Under the pieces are notes generated by a model. The model did not search any database. It was not told the origin of the DNA and was given only the letters and a program-made list of their open reading frames with translations. From Lingula anatina (lineage: Eukaryota; Brachiopoda; Lingulata; Lingulida; Lingulidae): DNA of 64,000 nucleotides. The stretch lies in NCBI RefSeq assembly GCF_001039355.2, contig NW_019775269.1, positions 275,707 through 339,706 on the forward strand, given 5' to 3'. The position numbers and the translations under genes were made by a program. Below, one piece after another: positions 23,556-36,913 of this stretch (its first letter is position 1; each line of letters starts with the position of its first letter).

Positions 23556-26191
23556 ATGGGAGAGTCTGTAAGAACGACTGACGGGACAGGTAACTTTTGT
23601 TTTTTTTCAATGATATTGACCTGTCTATATAAAGATTCAAGATACTTTATTTCACTCTCACCCATATAAAAAGAAATGCAAAATTAGAAGCAGTAAAATA
23701 TTGCAGTTTTATATAAAACTATGAGAAACTGAATAATACTTAAAGTATACGTTAAAGCATTATTATACATAAAACAGTTAGTTCCATAAATCGGCAGAAG
23801 GTATGGCAACTAAATTATATCGTGTCATTATTAATAGTCACAAATAAAAACTTGTTCTGATCATTAAAAAGATCAAAATTATCTTTAAAACGCCTAGCAA
23901 TATTAGTTTAACGCGTTCATAAATAAAGGACAGTTAACTAAGAAGTGGACCTCGTCCTCAATACACTTAGATTCACATATACTAGACAGGTTCTTTCCGC
24001 AATAGCTAAATTTTCATATCGAATTTCTATTCGAAATGGGGTCACCACACGCCTCACCTTAGCAGGTGCGCTTCGTTGTTTATATATATATAAGTATATT
24101 AATATATAACGTCATGACTGACGTGTATTTAAAACACTTATTGTTGGCCCAGGAACAATTGTCGGCAACTGTGTGCAGACTGCTTATTTTGATTTATTAT
24201 CATAGGCGTGTGTCTTTGTTAGCGAGAGAGAAAAGGCAGACTGTAGTGTCGAGTGTGTCTTTGGATGAACAGAATGGCCTATTTATTGTGATGGTGTCGT
24301 GAGGATAAGTCCACAATCCATTGTGATTTCCATGAATGATGTTGTGTTAGTAAATTTGTCTCACTGAAAGGTATGTGTTTTAAATTTTAGGCTACCAATA
24401 TACAGATAACTTTGCCGTTACTGACGAATTGAAAGAGCAGTTTTACAGGGATGGTTTCATTATATTGCGGTAAGGCAGTAAACAGTTTCAAAACTTTGCT
24501 CCCCTTTTTGCAAGATTAACAAGTGTTCCTCCGTAAATATAAAATGGAATAAATATCCAATATTAGCCCCCCACGCAGACCTTTAATACTAGTTAATATT
24601 TTCATCGAACGCTTAACATTTTTTAAATTAAAGTTTGTCTAATTAAAACCGATTAATTAAGACCCATACGAAAGGAGTTATTATATGATAAGAACAGAAT
24701 GTGATCTTATATCCGGCAATGTGAAGTTTAATAAAATTCATGATAGCAGATGACGCCATCACCCAATGTGATATTGATCAACCAATGACCGACATTAAAT
24801 ACCGACATTAATTAACAATCACAGAATAGGACACATTTATAACATAATCAGTCAGACTACATATATGTGGTGTGACAGCGATGTTGCAACAATTGACTCG
24901 AATCTCGGAAGACATTGACATACAGGCATTCATTCACTTGAACCTTTTCTAGCCCTCTTATGTCTTTGCGTTTAGGAAGTTTTTGGACACCGAAGAGGTG
25001 ACTAACTTGAGAATGACCCTGGAGCAAGACAAGACCCTGGAGGACAATTACTATGTCAGGGGCGATGGGGAGGGATATCAGGCCAAAATGGCAAACTGGA
25101 ATCACCCTGTGGATGACATAACCGGGATGGTAGCGAGGAGTGACAAAGCTGCCGGGACCATGGAAAAGGTATCTACAGTACATGTAGGCCTCATATCCTT
25201 TGCCGACTGCCATTGATTTTTCCTCGACTATAAAGTAATTTGACTTCACAAATTGTTTTAATTGACGCTAGCACTTATTATTCACAATTTTGTGAAAAAA
25301 TATTAAGACTGGCTTTAGCGTTCAGTTAAGATACTGAGATTATAGGCCTACATACATATCTGTGGGAATATGTCGAGTATTTTAAACCTATAAATTAAAA
25401 TTTTGTCCCTACAGTAAGCAAACGAGTTAAATAAAATTTTCCAATCCTTAATTTTAGCTTTTAGGGGGAGAGGTATATCAATATCACGCCAAAGTCGCTA
25501 TGAAAGAACCATTCACAGGTGGTGCGTTTGTATGGCACCAGGATTACGGGTAAATTTCACAGGACAATGTTTTTTTTACATTATTTTCACATGTTCACTG
25601 CATGCGCCATCGTTCAATGTATGATCCAGGAAGTTGTCAAAGTAAAAGTGAAGATTGTGCATCCCGTTTAGAATAACAAGGGCTGCATAAGACATTTATG
25701 TACTGCAACACTTGCATTCACATTACCATTACAATGAGGAGGAGAGCCTGTGTGACAGGAATGGAAGTCCTACATACTGTATAGGAACCAAAGCCTGTGG
25801 TCACATTAAGGTTTATGCACGTTGGGGTTAGTAGGAGTATTGGGGTTGGTATATGGGACGAATTTCACGTGTACAAAGTAATGTGGAACGGACTACGGTT
25901 CCTATAGCGGACTACCATTCCTTTCAATTGCGCTGCTTCTACAAAATTACGTATAATATCAGCACTCAAAGTTTTCTGTCCCAACATTTTATTTTTCAAT
26001 AGCCTCAGATTCAGGCAACGCACCACTTCTACATTATGATGGCACCGATAGGCCCGTTACATGATAAACAAGTAAATAGCAGCTGAAAACATATTGTAAA
26101 CAGCATGTCTCAACGCTTGTTGTCACATTACTATTAAAAGTGTGTGAGAGCTGACTGTTAACACTTTTCAAAGAAAGAAAAGATGAAACCG

Positions 26192-26237
<46 letters not shown>

Positions 26238-27999
26238 TATTTATTTCAAGTCTAAAATCCATAAAATGTTCAATAGACTGTACAACATAAAATACAAAGA
26301 AGTTTATAGATAAAAACGGTTAAGATATATTTTATATAAATAAGAGCTAAACTAACTTAATTGTAATAAACAGTAATTTAAAGTAAAAAAATCCAAGGTT
26401 TCTTTAAAATTGTAAAATTTCAGATTCATGAATAAAATGTCTTAAAAATATGAGTTTTTAATTCCTTTAAAAAATTTGTTATCTTTAGTCATGTTTTTTG
26501 GCCATTGGTATTAGCCTAGTATTTGAACAAGCTGTTGAGTTGGCGCATTTGAACAAGCTGTTGAGTTAGTACACACAGTGTCATTTAGGTAAATATCATG
26601 TAATAACAAAATTTAGAAAAGGCATTTTGTTTCTGATGAGATTTTACTCAAAATATAAAGAGTAAATTCTCATAATTCCTTAATACATGTATGATAGTTA
26701 TTTACTGCACTTGTGATTACTGCTATTTTCCAGTTCTTGGTACCTTTACGGCAACCTGTTTCCGGACATGGCCACAGTGTGGATTGCTGTGGACAGAGCA
26801 GACACGACAAATGGATGTCTGCAGGTAATGAAGCTTGTCTTGTAAATAGACACCTTTAACTTTCACAGAATCCATTGAGGTGAATGTAGATGTCAATGTT
26901 CATATCTGTCCAAAGTGTACAAAGAATGATTTAAAAGCATGAATTAATGATGATGTCTCTTCAGTCTGTAAAGAAACCATTGGTAACTCTCACTTAAGTA
27001 AAATATGTAGAACACATATGTGACACAGGTATTGCATATTCATTTGCCTTACATATTTAGGCGACTTATCACCGCAATTTTTCCATGCATGCAGATTCTG
27101 CCAGGTTCTCATCGAGCTGGTCGAATAGAGCACGTGAAAGTTGGTGAACAAACAGGGGCTGACCCGGAACGCGTAGAACTCCTTGCCAAAGTCTGCCCCT
27201 TGACCTACGTCCAGCTTGACCCTGGAGACGCTATGATATTTCACTGTAATCTGCTCCATCGAAGTGACCAGAATCACAGCCAAAACCGGCGTTGGGCTTA
27301 CCTTGTTTGCTATAACCGTGCATCCAATGACCCAGTGTATAAACATCACTATGCTAACTACACGCCCCTGATTAAGGTGCGTATAGTACAATCAAACAAT
27401 TTTTTTCAGTTTCATTCATTAATCCACTTATCTCATTAATTTCACTATTTTATTCACTTTTAATTTTTGTTGTTTACATTTACATAATACATAACATTTA
27501 AAGTTGCACATAACTGAATAGACCCTTGGCGTCCAATTTACTATTAGCCCCTTTAACATTAATGCACATAAGTGACTTTACATTGCTTTGTATAATGCAT
27601 TATTTGTATGCTCTTCATTTATTGTCAGCCTTTCATCTTTAGCTGACAAAAACTGAATATTTGGTCAATTTTAAATGCGCCAGTAATCATAACATTGACA
27701 AAATATGAAAGTTCCTTTCTCAAATTATTTATGCAAGCAGTTTCACTCCCGTAAACTACTGCACTGTTCCTGTCAGAAAAGGGTTTGACGTCACATGCAA
27801 CAAATCCATTTCGAAGCATTAGCGATTGATGTGCCAATTAAATTCATAATAACGCAATATTGTTATTTCTTATATCAAGGTACAGAATAGCAGAATTAAG
27901 GAATGTGGCACCAAAACACCCACTGAAGGAAAACTATTTTCTCATGGACCGAAAAGAGAGCCTGACTCTGCTATAGAAGTGCTAGAGAGGAAGGCCTAA
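23556..27999 (+). CDS. PhyH-4: phytanoyl-CoA dioxygenase family protein, intact
   Basis: Seven exons: 23556-23589, 24391-24469, 24976-25168, 25458-25549, 26734-26824, 27095-27376 and 27880-27999. They join into 891 nt, 296 residues plus stop, with canonical GT/AG sites. H129/D131, H218 and R229 are present, so a catalytically competent Fe(II)/2-oxoglutarate oxygenase is predicted. There is no signal peptide or membrane segment. Exon 2 reads [16 protein letters not shown], shared almost exactly with PhyH-7 and unlike the [16 protein letters not shown] form of PhyH-1/3/5, so PhyH-4 and -7 form a duplicate pair. The pocket segment reads SWYLYGN. The tail has [17 protein letters not shown]. The C-terminus is not the SKL-type peroxisomal signal (PTS1), and no N-terminal PTS2 is evident, so a cytosolic location is more likely than the peroxisomal one of true PHYH. 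Confidence 0.85.
26197..26236. repeat. (TAA)n microsatellite in PhyH-4 intron 4
   Basis: About 13 units, followed by roughly 300 bp of AT-rich sequence (26240-26510) that is absent from intron 4 of PhyH-7. The two together may be one insertion. Confidence 0.9.
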
Positions 28000-28313
28000 A
28001 CTACAGTATAATTTAAGATTTTATTCAGACACCGATCAATTATGAGACACAATTTTACCGTATGTGCTAGATGGTTTTCATTCTATTAACGTTCTGATGA
28101 CAAAGGCATTTTTTGCTTTGAATCTTTCTTATTGCATATCAGTAACATATCAGACGGTTAGGATCGAAGAGGCTGTGCACTGGTGCCAACATTTTACATA
28201 CACACGTGAATACTTTTGTAGAATCTAAATTTACTTTGAAAGAAGTAAACCTGATCTTCCCGTGATAAACACCCCTTCCTCGTCCCAACCTGGAACTCTG
28301 AACTTCTAGTAAG
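28000..28313. other. 3' flank of PhyH-4
   Basis: No gene is seen. Colinear with 35050-35371 after PhyH-5. Confidence 0.6.
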
Positions 28314-28527
28314 ACCCCATTTCCAGAGATTAGATCGATCTGCTTTAGATCGACCTAACTTCCTGGGGGTTCACGCTAAATAGCTGTCAGCCCAGAGGAC
28401 ACGAAAGTTAATTACCCCCTTACAGCTTGTAGTAGGCGGGACGGACATTTAAGCCGGATTATCTGACAGTAATCTAGTGAGACTCCCCGCGGGGATAGAT
28501 CGATCTAAAAGCTCTGGGAATACAGCC
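28314..28527. mobile_element. 214-bp TIR element with TAAG target duplication
   Basis: Flanked by TAAG at 28310-28313 and 28528-28531. The paralogous site after PhyH-5 (about 35370) reads CTAGTAAGTCAC, the empty site. Imperfect TIRs contain CCAGAG...AGATCGATCT and its inverted partner. There is no coding capacity. Confidence 0.8.
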
Positions 28528-28561
28528 TAAGTCACATTTTTGAAACACACGCTGTACTATA

Positions 28562-28785
28562 GACTCCGTTCACATGAAAAATCTATTTTCCAAAAATCTA
28601 TTTGCTATTCGCGGTATCTTGTGATCACTCCGAGCGCAGCCGAGAATTAATTGCAGCTTTGGAAGTAACTGGCTTGCGCTACCAGTAATTACGCCGCGGG
28701 GTATTCAGGGCACAGACCGTGATCACAAGATATCGTGAATAGAAAATAGATTTTTAGAAAATAGATTTTGCATGTGAACGGTCCC
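28562..28785. mobile_element. 224-bp MITE with TA target duplication and long TIRs
   Basis: Flanked by TA (28560-28561 and 28786-28787). The empty site is near 35401 downstream of PhyH-5. The TIRs are about 60 bp and imperfect: CCGTTCACATG at the tips, then the AAAATCTATTT motif, then CGGTATCTTGTGATCA. The size and TA duplication fit a Tc1/mariner-type MITE. A truncated relative lies at 10757-10902. Confidence 0.85.
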
Positions 28786-28787
28786 TA

Positions 28788-30779
28788 AAAACGTGTCCAA
28801 TCTGAACCGTAGGTTAAATGTTTTTATCTAAGGGCTCGTGAATCATAGTTGGGAGGAACTTATGATCAACAAACAGTTACGATCAGGGATCTACTTGCAA
28901 ACAGTTATTGCTTTACTACATATAGTAAGGTTATATACTCTACATATATTTGTATGATCCCGCTGATATCAATGGCTACTAAAATATTGTAAACGAGTCA
29001 GCGATACATAATGCGATAATTTTGTATCAGACTACTAGCGCACTCTATGGGCAGAGAGTAACATGTACGTAAGATGGCCGATTGAAATAAACATGTATAT
29101 TCTGATTTTGTTTAAAAATATATAGTATTTTAGCAAAGCACCACATAACTTTTCTTGTTACAATTATCTTATGAAACGTTAAGGAGTCCACTACATCAGC
29201 AGCCCTAGTGATATTATGCTCTTTTCCCTTTTTTGTTTCATTATATTTGCTTCATTAAGTATTTGCTTCTAATTTAAGCTTCTTTTAGTTGATTTTCTAT
29301 TTCGAATGCAGTTTAAAATACTACGTTTAGAATATTTTAAGTTTATTCCTCGGATAATCTATCATAAGGCAATGAATACGTGTACTGATTATGTTTAAAT
29401 GCTGCCATAGAAGGTTCCAGGCAGTAGAGTGATATGTTAAAATAATCCATTAAGTTTGCTCAAAGCACTGTGTGTAAAATAGTTTTTTTAAATACAATAC
29501 ACGAGCTATTATTGAAACCCAAAGACTGCAATGTACTTCGTTGTCAAACCATTATAAAATAGTGATAAAGTTATAATGTAGCAGGCACCTTTCGGTCAGT
29601 CCTTTTTAAAGACAAAAGACCTAAAGTGTGAAAGTGCAATGCCCTATAGATGCATAGATGGTCATTTATATATTCTGAGAATGTCATTATGTATCAATTT
29701 CTCTTATTTTGAATGACAAAATAATGATTTTATTCAATATAATATCCAACTTTAAATGGTGTTTTAGCAAACAGAATTGCTACCTCTACATGTATCATAG
29801 ACAGTTATGTCATGACTAGATAAGTTCACCCTGAAACCTCTATAAGGCAGACAATCTCATCAAACTGCCATGGGAAATGTGTCATCTTCAGCAAAATGAT
29901 CGATTTTTTTTGTATAGGTACACATTTATATTGAACTCTTTTGCTCAGGATGGATGTAGCTTTCTTCAGCTGGCATTTAACAACGAAATATTCCAAAAAT
30001 GTAGACAAGCTTGAGTAATAGTCATAAATCTACATGCAAAACAGCCAGTGCTACACTACAAGTGGTACACTGCACATGCATTAGTGTGTATGATGTTGCA
30101 TTTTAAATACATGTACGCGATAGACAATTACATATCTGAAAATGAATGAATGAAAATGATATTTTAGCAGTGTGCCACTTTATTGTTTTTGTTTTATTAT
30201 AACTTTTTATAATACGCAAGTTACACTATCCTTGTGATATAATGCACTTTCCTCATTAAATATTTTGCTTATTATTTAAGCTTTATTTTATTTTAATTTT
30301 TCTATTGCCTAAGTACTCTAGAATGCTACCATGTGCGTATTTTAAGTTTATTCCTTGGAGTACATTTGTTATATAGAAAAAAATACATAAATTGATTATG
30401 TCAGAAGAAAATATTTTTGTTCCCACAAATATATTTTTATTATTAACTATAACAAATATTTTTGTTATAGTTGATTATGAGGGTAAAAACATAATTTGAA
30501 ATGTCTTATTTGGCTTGTCACACTGTAAATTTGTGTTTTTACACATTGATCTAAAATACCAGCAGATTCAGTTGCCTGTTTTCCAACTTTTTATTTATTT
30601 AATCTTATTGTATTCACGAATGCACTCTTTTTACATTGTGATGACACCGATGATAGGAAACTGAGGACCAGTGTAAAATGAATAAAAAGTAACTTTCAAT
30701 TGAAAATATATTGTAAACAACATGATAAAAACACTACCGCAACAGGTAGATCTCCATCTGTAACCTTCAACTATGTTAG
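28788..30779. other. Intergenic, PhyH-4 to PhyH-5
   Basis: No exon is supported. 28790-29390 parallels 35405-36005. The segment near 29399-29560 repeats sequence at 9690-9850 (GCTGCCATAGAAGG...). From 30470 the conserved PhyH upstream block begins. Confidence 0.5.
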
Positions 30780-31112
30780 GGACCATTCAGATTGAGAAGA
30801 GCCAAGTGCTAGTAAGGTCGCGACCTAAATATGGCGGACCTACATGAAATGAAGACCGCTTAATCTTGCAATGGTCTCTCCGCCTCTCCCACGCCTCCCC
30901 ACGCGTCGTCCCTGTAGTGCACAGTTATTAAATCTCAGCCCAATTTAACCGGTCGAGGGACAACGCGTGGGGAGGCGTGTGAGAGGCGGAGAGACTCTTC
31001 TCGATTTGAATGCTCTCCATCACAGGATTAAGCGGTCTTTCTTTCATGTAGGTCCGCCATATTTAGGTCGCAGCCTTACTAGCACTCGGCTCTTCTCAAT
31101 CTTAATGGTCCC
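30780..31112. mobile_element. 333-bp near-perfect palindromic element upstream of PhyH-5
   Basis: Starts GGGACCATTCAGATTGAGAA, and the reverse complement of its end is (A)GGGACCATTAAGATTGAGAA. The arms match nearly across the whole element. It is flanked by TTAG on both sides (30776-30779 and 31113-31116). Other upstream blocks read CTATGTCAGTTTGTAG without the insert. The element sits about 80 bp before the PhyH-5 start codon, inside the conserved 5' flank, and could fold into a long hairpin in a transcript. Confidence 0.85.
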
Positions 31113-31194
31113 TTAGTTTGTAGCCAAGCCATTTAATACAAGGAAACGTGTTAAACTTGCACACATTTGCTGGCAGTAGTACACGAGTAACAGA

Positions 31195-31854
31195 ATGGGA
31201 GAATCTGTACGGACGACTGACGGGACAGGTAACTTTTGTTTTTAAGTGATAATCACCTGTCAATTTAAAGATTCAAGATATTTTATTTTAGTCTCACCCA
31301 TGTAAAAAGAAATAAAAAATTAGAAGCAGTTAACTATGCCAGTTCTATATAGAACGGTGAGAGACTGTATATCCCTTGAAATATACGTTAGAGCATTATT
31401 TATAGATAAAATCTCTCCTTAATTCTTAAATGGGCATCAACTCTTGGCAACTAAATTAACCATGTTATTATTACTAATCATAAACAAAAAGTTGTTCTGA
31501 TCATTTAAAGGATCAAAATTGTTAAAACGTCTAGCAATTTTAAAAAATTCAACACGTTTATCAGTAAAAAATGACAGTTACGTAGAAGGTGGACCTCTTC
31601 CTTAATACACCCAAATTCACATAAAGGGCAGGTTCTTTCCACAATGGCTAATTTTTCATATCAAGCAGTTTTTATTGGAAGTGAAGCAACCCCACACATC
31701 ATCTTAGCAAGTACCCTTCGTTGATTATATATCTAAGTATATGTAGCACCTTACGTCGTGACAGACGTGCATTCAAACCAGTGACAGTTAGCACATTTAC
31801 AAATGTCTGCAACTGTACGCAGACTGCTTATTTAAATTTATTATGGTGTGTGTA

Positions 31855-31916
<62 letters not shown>

Positions 31917-34900
31917 GGGAGAAACTGTAGGATCGCGTGTGTGTCTTTGAACATGCTTACTTGCGTGTTGTGATTTCTCTGTGAAGTTAAGTATACAATC
32001 TGTTTTTATCTCCATGCATGATGATATGTTTACTAGTAAATGTGTCTTACTAAGAGGCATGCATTCAAAATTTTAGGCTATCAGTATACAGATAACTTTG
32101 ACGTTACTGACGAAGTGAAAGAGCAGTTTGACAGGGATGGTTTTATTATATTGCGGTAAGGCAGTGAACACTTTCGAAACTTTCCCCTCTTGTGTGCATG
32201 ATTAACGAGTTTTCCTAAATGGAAGTTAAAATAATTATCCAATATCAGCACCTTCCCCTGCAGACCTTTTATGCTAGTGAATATTCGCATCGAACATTTC
32301 GATATTCGATATTCAAAATTGTCTGATGTAAACCGAGTTTATAAACACACATACGCACTGCATGTTATTATTTGATAAATACAGAATGTAATCTTACATA
32401 TATATCCGGTAAAGTGAAGGCTGATAAAATTCAATAAGGACAGATGACGCCATCGCCAAACATGATGTTGTATGCATCGACCGATGACGTTATCGACGAA
32501 TTTTTTTTACCAATCACGGATAAAAAAGACACATTTGCGTCTGATCTTGAAATCTTATGTCTTTGCGTTCAGGAATTTTTTAGACACCGAAGAGATGGCT
32601 ACTTTAAGAAAGACCCTGGAGCAAGACAAGACCCTGGAGGACAATTACTATACCAGGGACGATGGGGAAGGTAATCAGTCCAAAATGGCCACTTGGAAGC
32701 ACCCTGTGGATGACATAACCGGGATGATAGGGAGGAGTGATAAAGCTGCCGGTACCGTGGAAAAGGTAGCTACATAGGCCTCTTAGCTTTTGTCGACTGT
32801 CGTTTATTTTTCCTCTGATGTTAAATCATGATTTCACTGCATAAATTGTTTTACCAAATACATGTGCTAGGCCTTATTCTTTACATTTTTGAAGGAAAAA
32901 TCACAAAGCGTGTTATTCAATTATCTTATTTAGACTGACAGGCTTCAATATTCAGTTAAGATACTGAGATTATCTATCTCTGTGGAAATTTGGCGTGCAT
33001 TTAAAGCCTATCAATTTAATTTTGTATCTTCAGTAAGCAAACTAATAAAAAATTCCAAACTTTGATTCCAGCTTTTAGGGGGAGAGGTTTATCAATATCA
33101 CGCCAAAGTCGTCATGAAAGAACCATTTACAGGAGGTGCATTTGTATGGCACCAGGATTACGGGTAAAATTTTACAGGACCCTTTTTGTTATTATTTTGA
33201 TACTATTTTGATATAACATGTTTCATCGCACATTGCACAAACCTGTAAGTTGCCAAGGTAAAAATTTAAAGAGCGTACAGCCAGTATAGAATAAAGCTGT
33301 CCGGTAACGACCTTTACGTACTGCATCACTCGCATTCGCATTACTATCACAAAGAGGAAGCTGCGTATATTTTTCAAAGTAAGCAAAGACATACTGCAAG
33401 TTAGTTCTCTCTGGTTATGCATTTTGACCATTGAGCATTAGCTGCACAAGCTGTTGAGTTTACATTTTACGTTTCTGTGAGAAACAGTACCATTTAGGTC
33501 AAAATGATGCCATAACAAAATTTAGAAAAGGCATTTGCTGTTAGAGGAGTTTTTAATCACGATATCAAGAATATATTCTCATATTTTCTTGATATTGGTG
33601 GTTATTTACTGCCCGCCCTGCTAATTGCTATTTCCAGTGATTGGTACCATTACGGCAACTTGTTTCCAGACATGGCTACTGTGTGGATTGCCGTGGACAG
33701 AGCAGTCAGGACAAACGGGTGTCTGCAGGTAATGAAACACGAGTTGTATGTACATGTAGCAATCATTAATATTCACAGAATCCATCAAGATGAATGCTGA
33801 TGCCAATGTTCAATTCTATACAAAGAATGATTCAAAAGCATGAAATATTGATGTCTCTGCAGTCCGTAAAGGAAGCATAGGTTACTCCTACTTTTGGTAA
33901 AAAATTTAGAACATGGTGTGAATAAACAACACTTATATTGCATATTCATTTCCCGTTCATATTAAGGTGACACCACCAGCTACTCTTATTGTTTTTTCCT
34001 ATAAAGATTGTGCATAGTGACGTCCGCTAACTTCATACACGCAAAGACAAGTACCTTTCAAAGCTATTCCTACATGTCCGCCACTGTATAGATTAGACCA
34101 AAGAGACTATATCACCACATCCTTTATATACGTTAAGATACTACTTGGCTCCCATCACGCTGGGCGACTGGAGCAGGTGAAAGTCGGTGAACAAACAGGG
34201 GCTGACCCGGAACGCGTAGAACTCCTTGCCAAACTCTGCCCCTTGACCTACGTCCAGCTTGACCCTGGAGACGCTCTGTTTTTCCACTGCAATCTGCTCC
34301 ATCGAAGTGACCAGAATCACAGCCAGAACCGACGTTGGGCTTACCTTGTCTGCTATAACCGTGCATCCAATGACCCAGTGTATAAACATCACCATCCTAA
34401 CTACACGCCCCTGATTAAGGTGGGCATAGTGCAATCAAACGTTTTTTTCAGTTTCATTCATTTTAATGATTAAAATCTCACCATTTCACTATTTTATTCA
34501 CTTTTTTTATTTGTTGGTTACATTTACATAATACACAACATTTAAAGTTGGACATAACTGAATAGACCCTTGGCGTCCAATTTACTATTAGCCCCTTTAA
34601 CATTAATGCACATAAGTGACTTTACATTGCTTTGTATAATGCATTATTTATATGGTCTTCATTTATTGTCAGCCTTTCTTCTTTAGCTGACAATAACTGA
34701 TATTATGATTTTGGTATATTTTAAATTCGCCAGTAATCATAACATTGACAAAATATGAAGGTTCCTTTCTCCATTTATTTATGCAAGCAATTTCACTCCC
34801 GTAAACTACTGTACTGTTCCTGTCAGAAAAGGGTTTGACGTAAAATGCAACAAATCCATTACGAAGCATTAGCAATTGATGTGCCAATTTATTTCATAAT

Positions 34901-35049
34901 AACATAATATTGTTATTTCTTATATCAAGGTACAGAATAGCAGAATTAAGGAATGTGGCATCAAAACACCCACTGAAGGAAAACTATTTTTTCATGGACC
35001 GAAAAGAGAGCGTGACCCTGCTATGGAAGTGCTAGAGAGGAAGGCCTAA
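31195..35049 (+). CDS. PhyH-5: phytanoyl-CoA dioxygenase family protein, intact mosaic copy
   Basis: Seven exons: 31195-31228, 32077-32155, 32573-32765, 33072-33163, 33638-33728, 34138-34419 and 34930-35049. Together they give 891 nt and 296 residues with no stop. H129, D131, H218 and R229 are conserved and the pocket segment is DWYHYGN. One substitution is unusual: the HVKVG motif at the start of exon 6 reads QVKVG. The exon 6 acceptor is TTAAG where the others have GCAG or similar, so splicing there may be weaker. Exons 1-5 and intron 5 follow PhyH-1/3. Intron 6, exon 7 and the 3' flank follow PhyH-4, so the copy looks like a recombinant with its switch inside exon 6. The 333-bp palindrome lies immediately upstream. 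Confidence 0.8.
31845..31913. repeat. (GT)n-(GA)n compound microsatellite in PhyH-5 intron 1
   Basis: GT units to about 31877, then about 18 GA units to 31913. Confidence 0.95.
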
Positions 35050-36528
35050 ACAGCCTAAACTTCAGTATATTTTAAGATTTTATTCAGACATCGATTAATT
35101 ATGAGACACAATGTTACCATATGTGCTAAATGGTTTTCATTTTATTAACGTTCTGATGACAAAGACATTTTTTTGTTTTGAATCTTTCTTATTACATATC
35201 AGTAACATATCAGACGGTTAGGATCGAAGAGGCTGTGCACTGGTGCCAGCATTTAACATACAACACGTGAATACTTTTGTAGAATCTAAATTTACTTTGA
35301 AAGAAGTAAACCTGATCTTCCCGTGATAAACACCCCTTCCTCGTCCCAACCTGGAACTCTGAACTTCTAGTAAGTCACATTTCTGAAACACACGATGTAC
35401 TATAAAAAATGTGCCCAATCTGAACCGTAGGTTAAATGTTTTTATCTAAGGGCTCGTGCATCATAGTTGGGAGGAACTTATGATCAACAAACATTTATGA
35501 TCAGGGATCTACTTGCAAAACGGTTATTGCTTTACTACATATAGTAAGGTTATATACTCTACTTATACTTGTATGATCCCGCTGATATCAATGGCTACTA
35601 AAATATTGTAAACGAGTCAGCGATACAATACTTTTGTATCAGACTACTAGCACACTCTATGAGCAGAGAGTAACATGTATGCAAGATGTCCGATTGAAAT
35701 ATACATGTTTATTCTGATTTTGTTTCAAAATATATAGTATTTTAGCAAAGCACCACATAACTTTTCTTGTTTTAATTATTTTATGAAACGTTAAGGAGTC
35801 CACTACATCTGCAGCCCTTGTGATATTATGCTCTTTTCCTTTATTTCATTATATGTGCTTCATTAAATATTTTGCTTTTAATTTAAGCTTCTTTTAGTTG
35901 ATTTTTCTATTTCGGATGTACTTTAAAATACCACGTTTAGCTTAATTTAAGTTTATTCGTTGGGGAATCTATCATACAGCAATGAATACGTGAACTGATT
36001 ATGTTTAAATAAAATGTTTTTGTTCTCGCTGCTTACATGAAGGCAACCTGTACAGCAGGTTCAATATTTTTTGTTGACACCCCGGGTTTCACTACGAACC
36101 TGGCTTCATTTGATCAGACAATTCACATCAGAATTATAGTGGGCAACATATTACATCATAAGTTTGTTTGACGTGATTGGACGCCCCTCTTCACTCACAG
36201 TTAAGTCCATTTCAACCTCCTTAATCACGACCAACTGTTTTTAAAATAACATAAAAATAAATACGGTGACTGAGCTTATTAACTCCTTCAGGTACATGTA
36301 TTACTGTTATAAAATTGATTTTTCTTTTTTTAGCAAAATTGATTCGAGTAAGCAATAAGCCAAAGTCTCAGCTAGTCAATTTATACAACCATTTATATTC
36401 TATATAACAGTTAGTCATACTTAAAGATATCACAATTTATGTTATTATTATTTCGCGTAACGAATCTTATAATGAATACGATATAATTAAGGTAATTACC
36501 CCCGAACACACACTCACGCACGCAGGCA

Positions 36529-36568
<40 letters not shown>

Positions 36569-36913
36569 TTTCAATAAATGGTGCATACAGAACTAGTACC
36601 AATACAGGTGTACAGAAAGAAAACACACCCTCATAACAGAAGTCATCCCTCTGTCTAAGCATACATGTATGGTGGTAAGTTGATAGAAATTAATCTACAA
36701 CTGTAAATAAAACCGAGAACGCGTTGAGTTTGTCAAAATGACAAAAGCACCGTTTTAAACAATCATTTACAATACCAGAAGATTTTAAGTCTTCTGTTCC
36801 AACGTTTTATTTTTCAGTCTCCTTGCATTCACGCAACGCACTACTTGTACATTGTGATAAAAAATTATGGTAAAAAATTCAGCCCCCACATAACATGATA
36901 AACATGTAAATGA
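35050..36913. other. Intergenic, PhyH-5 to PhyH-6 stub
   Basis: No exon is supported. The first kilobase parallels the PhyH-4 3' flank but without the 214-bp and 224-bp insertions. 36010-36900 parallels 44370-45350 upstream of PhyH-8, including a (CA)n tract at 36534-36564. Confidence 0.55.
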
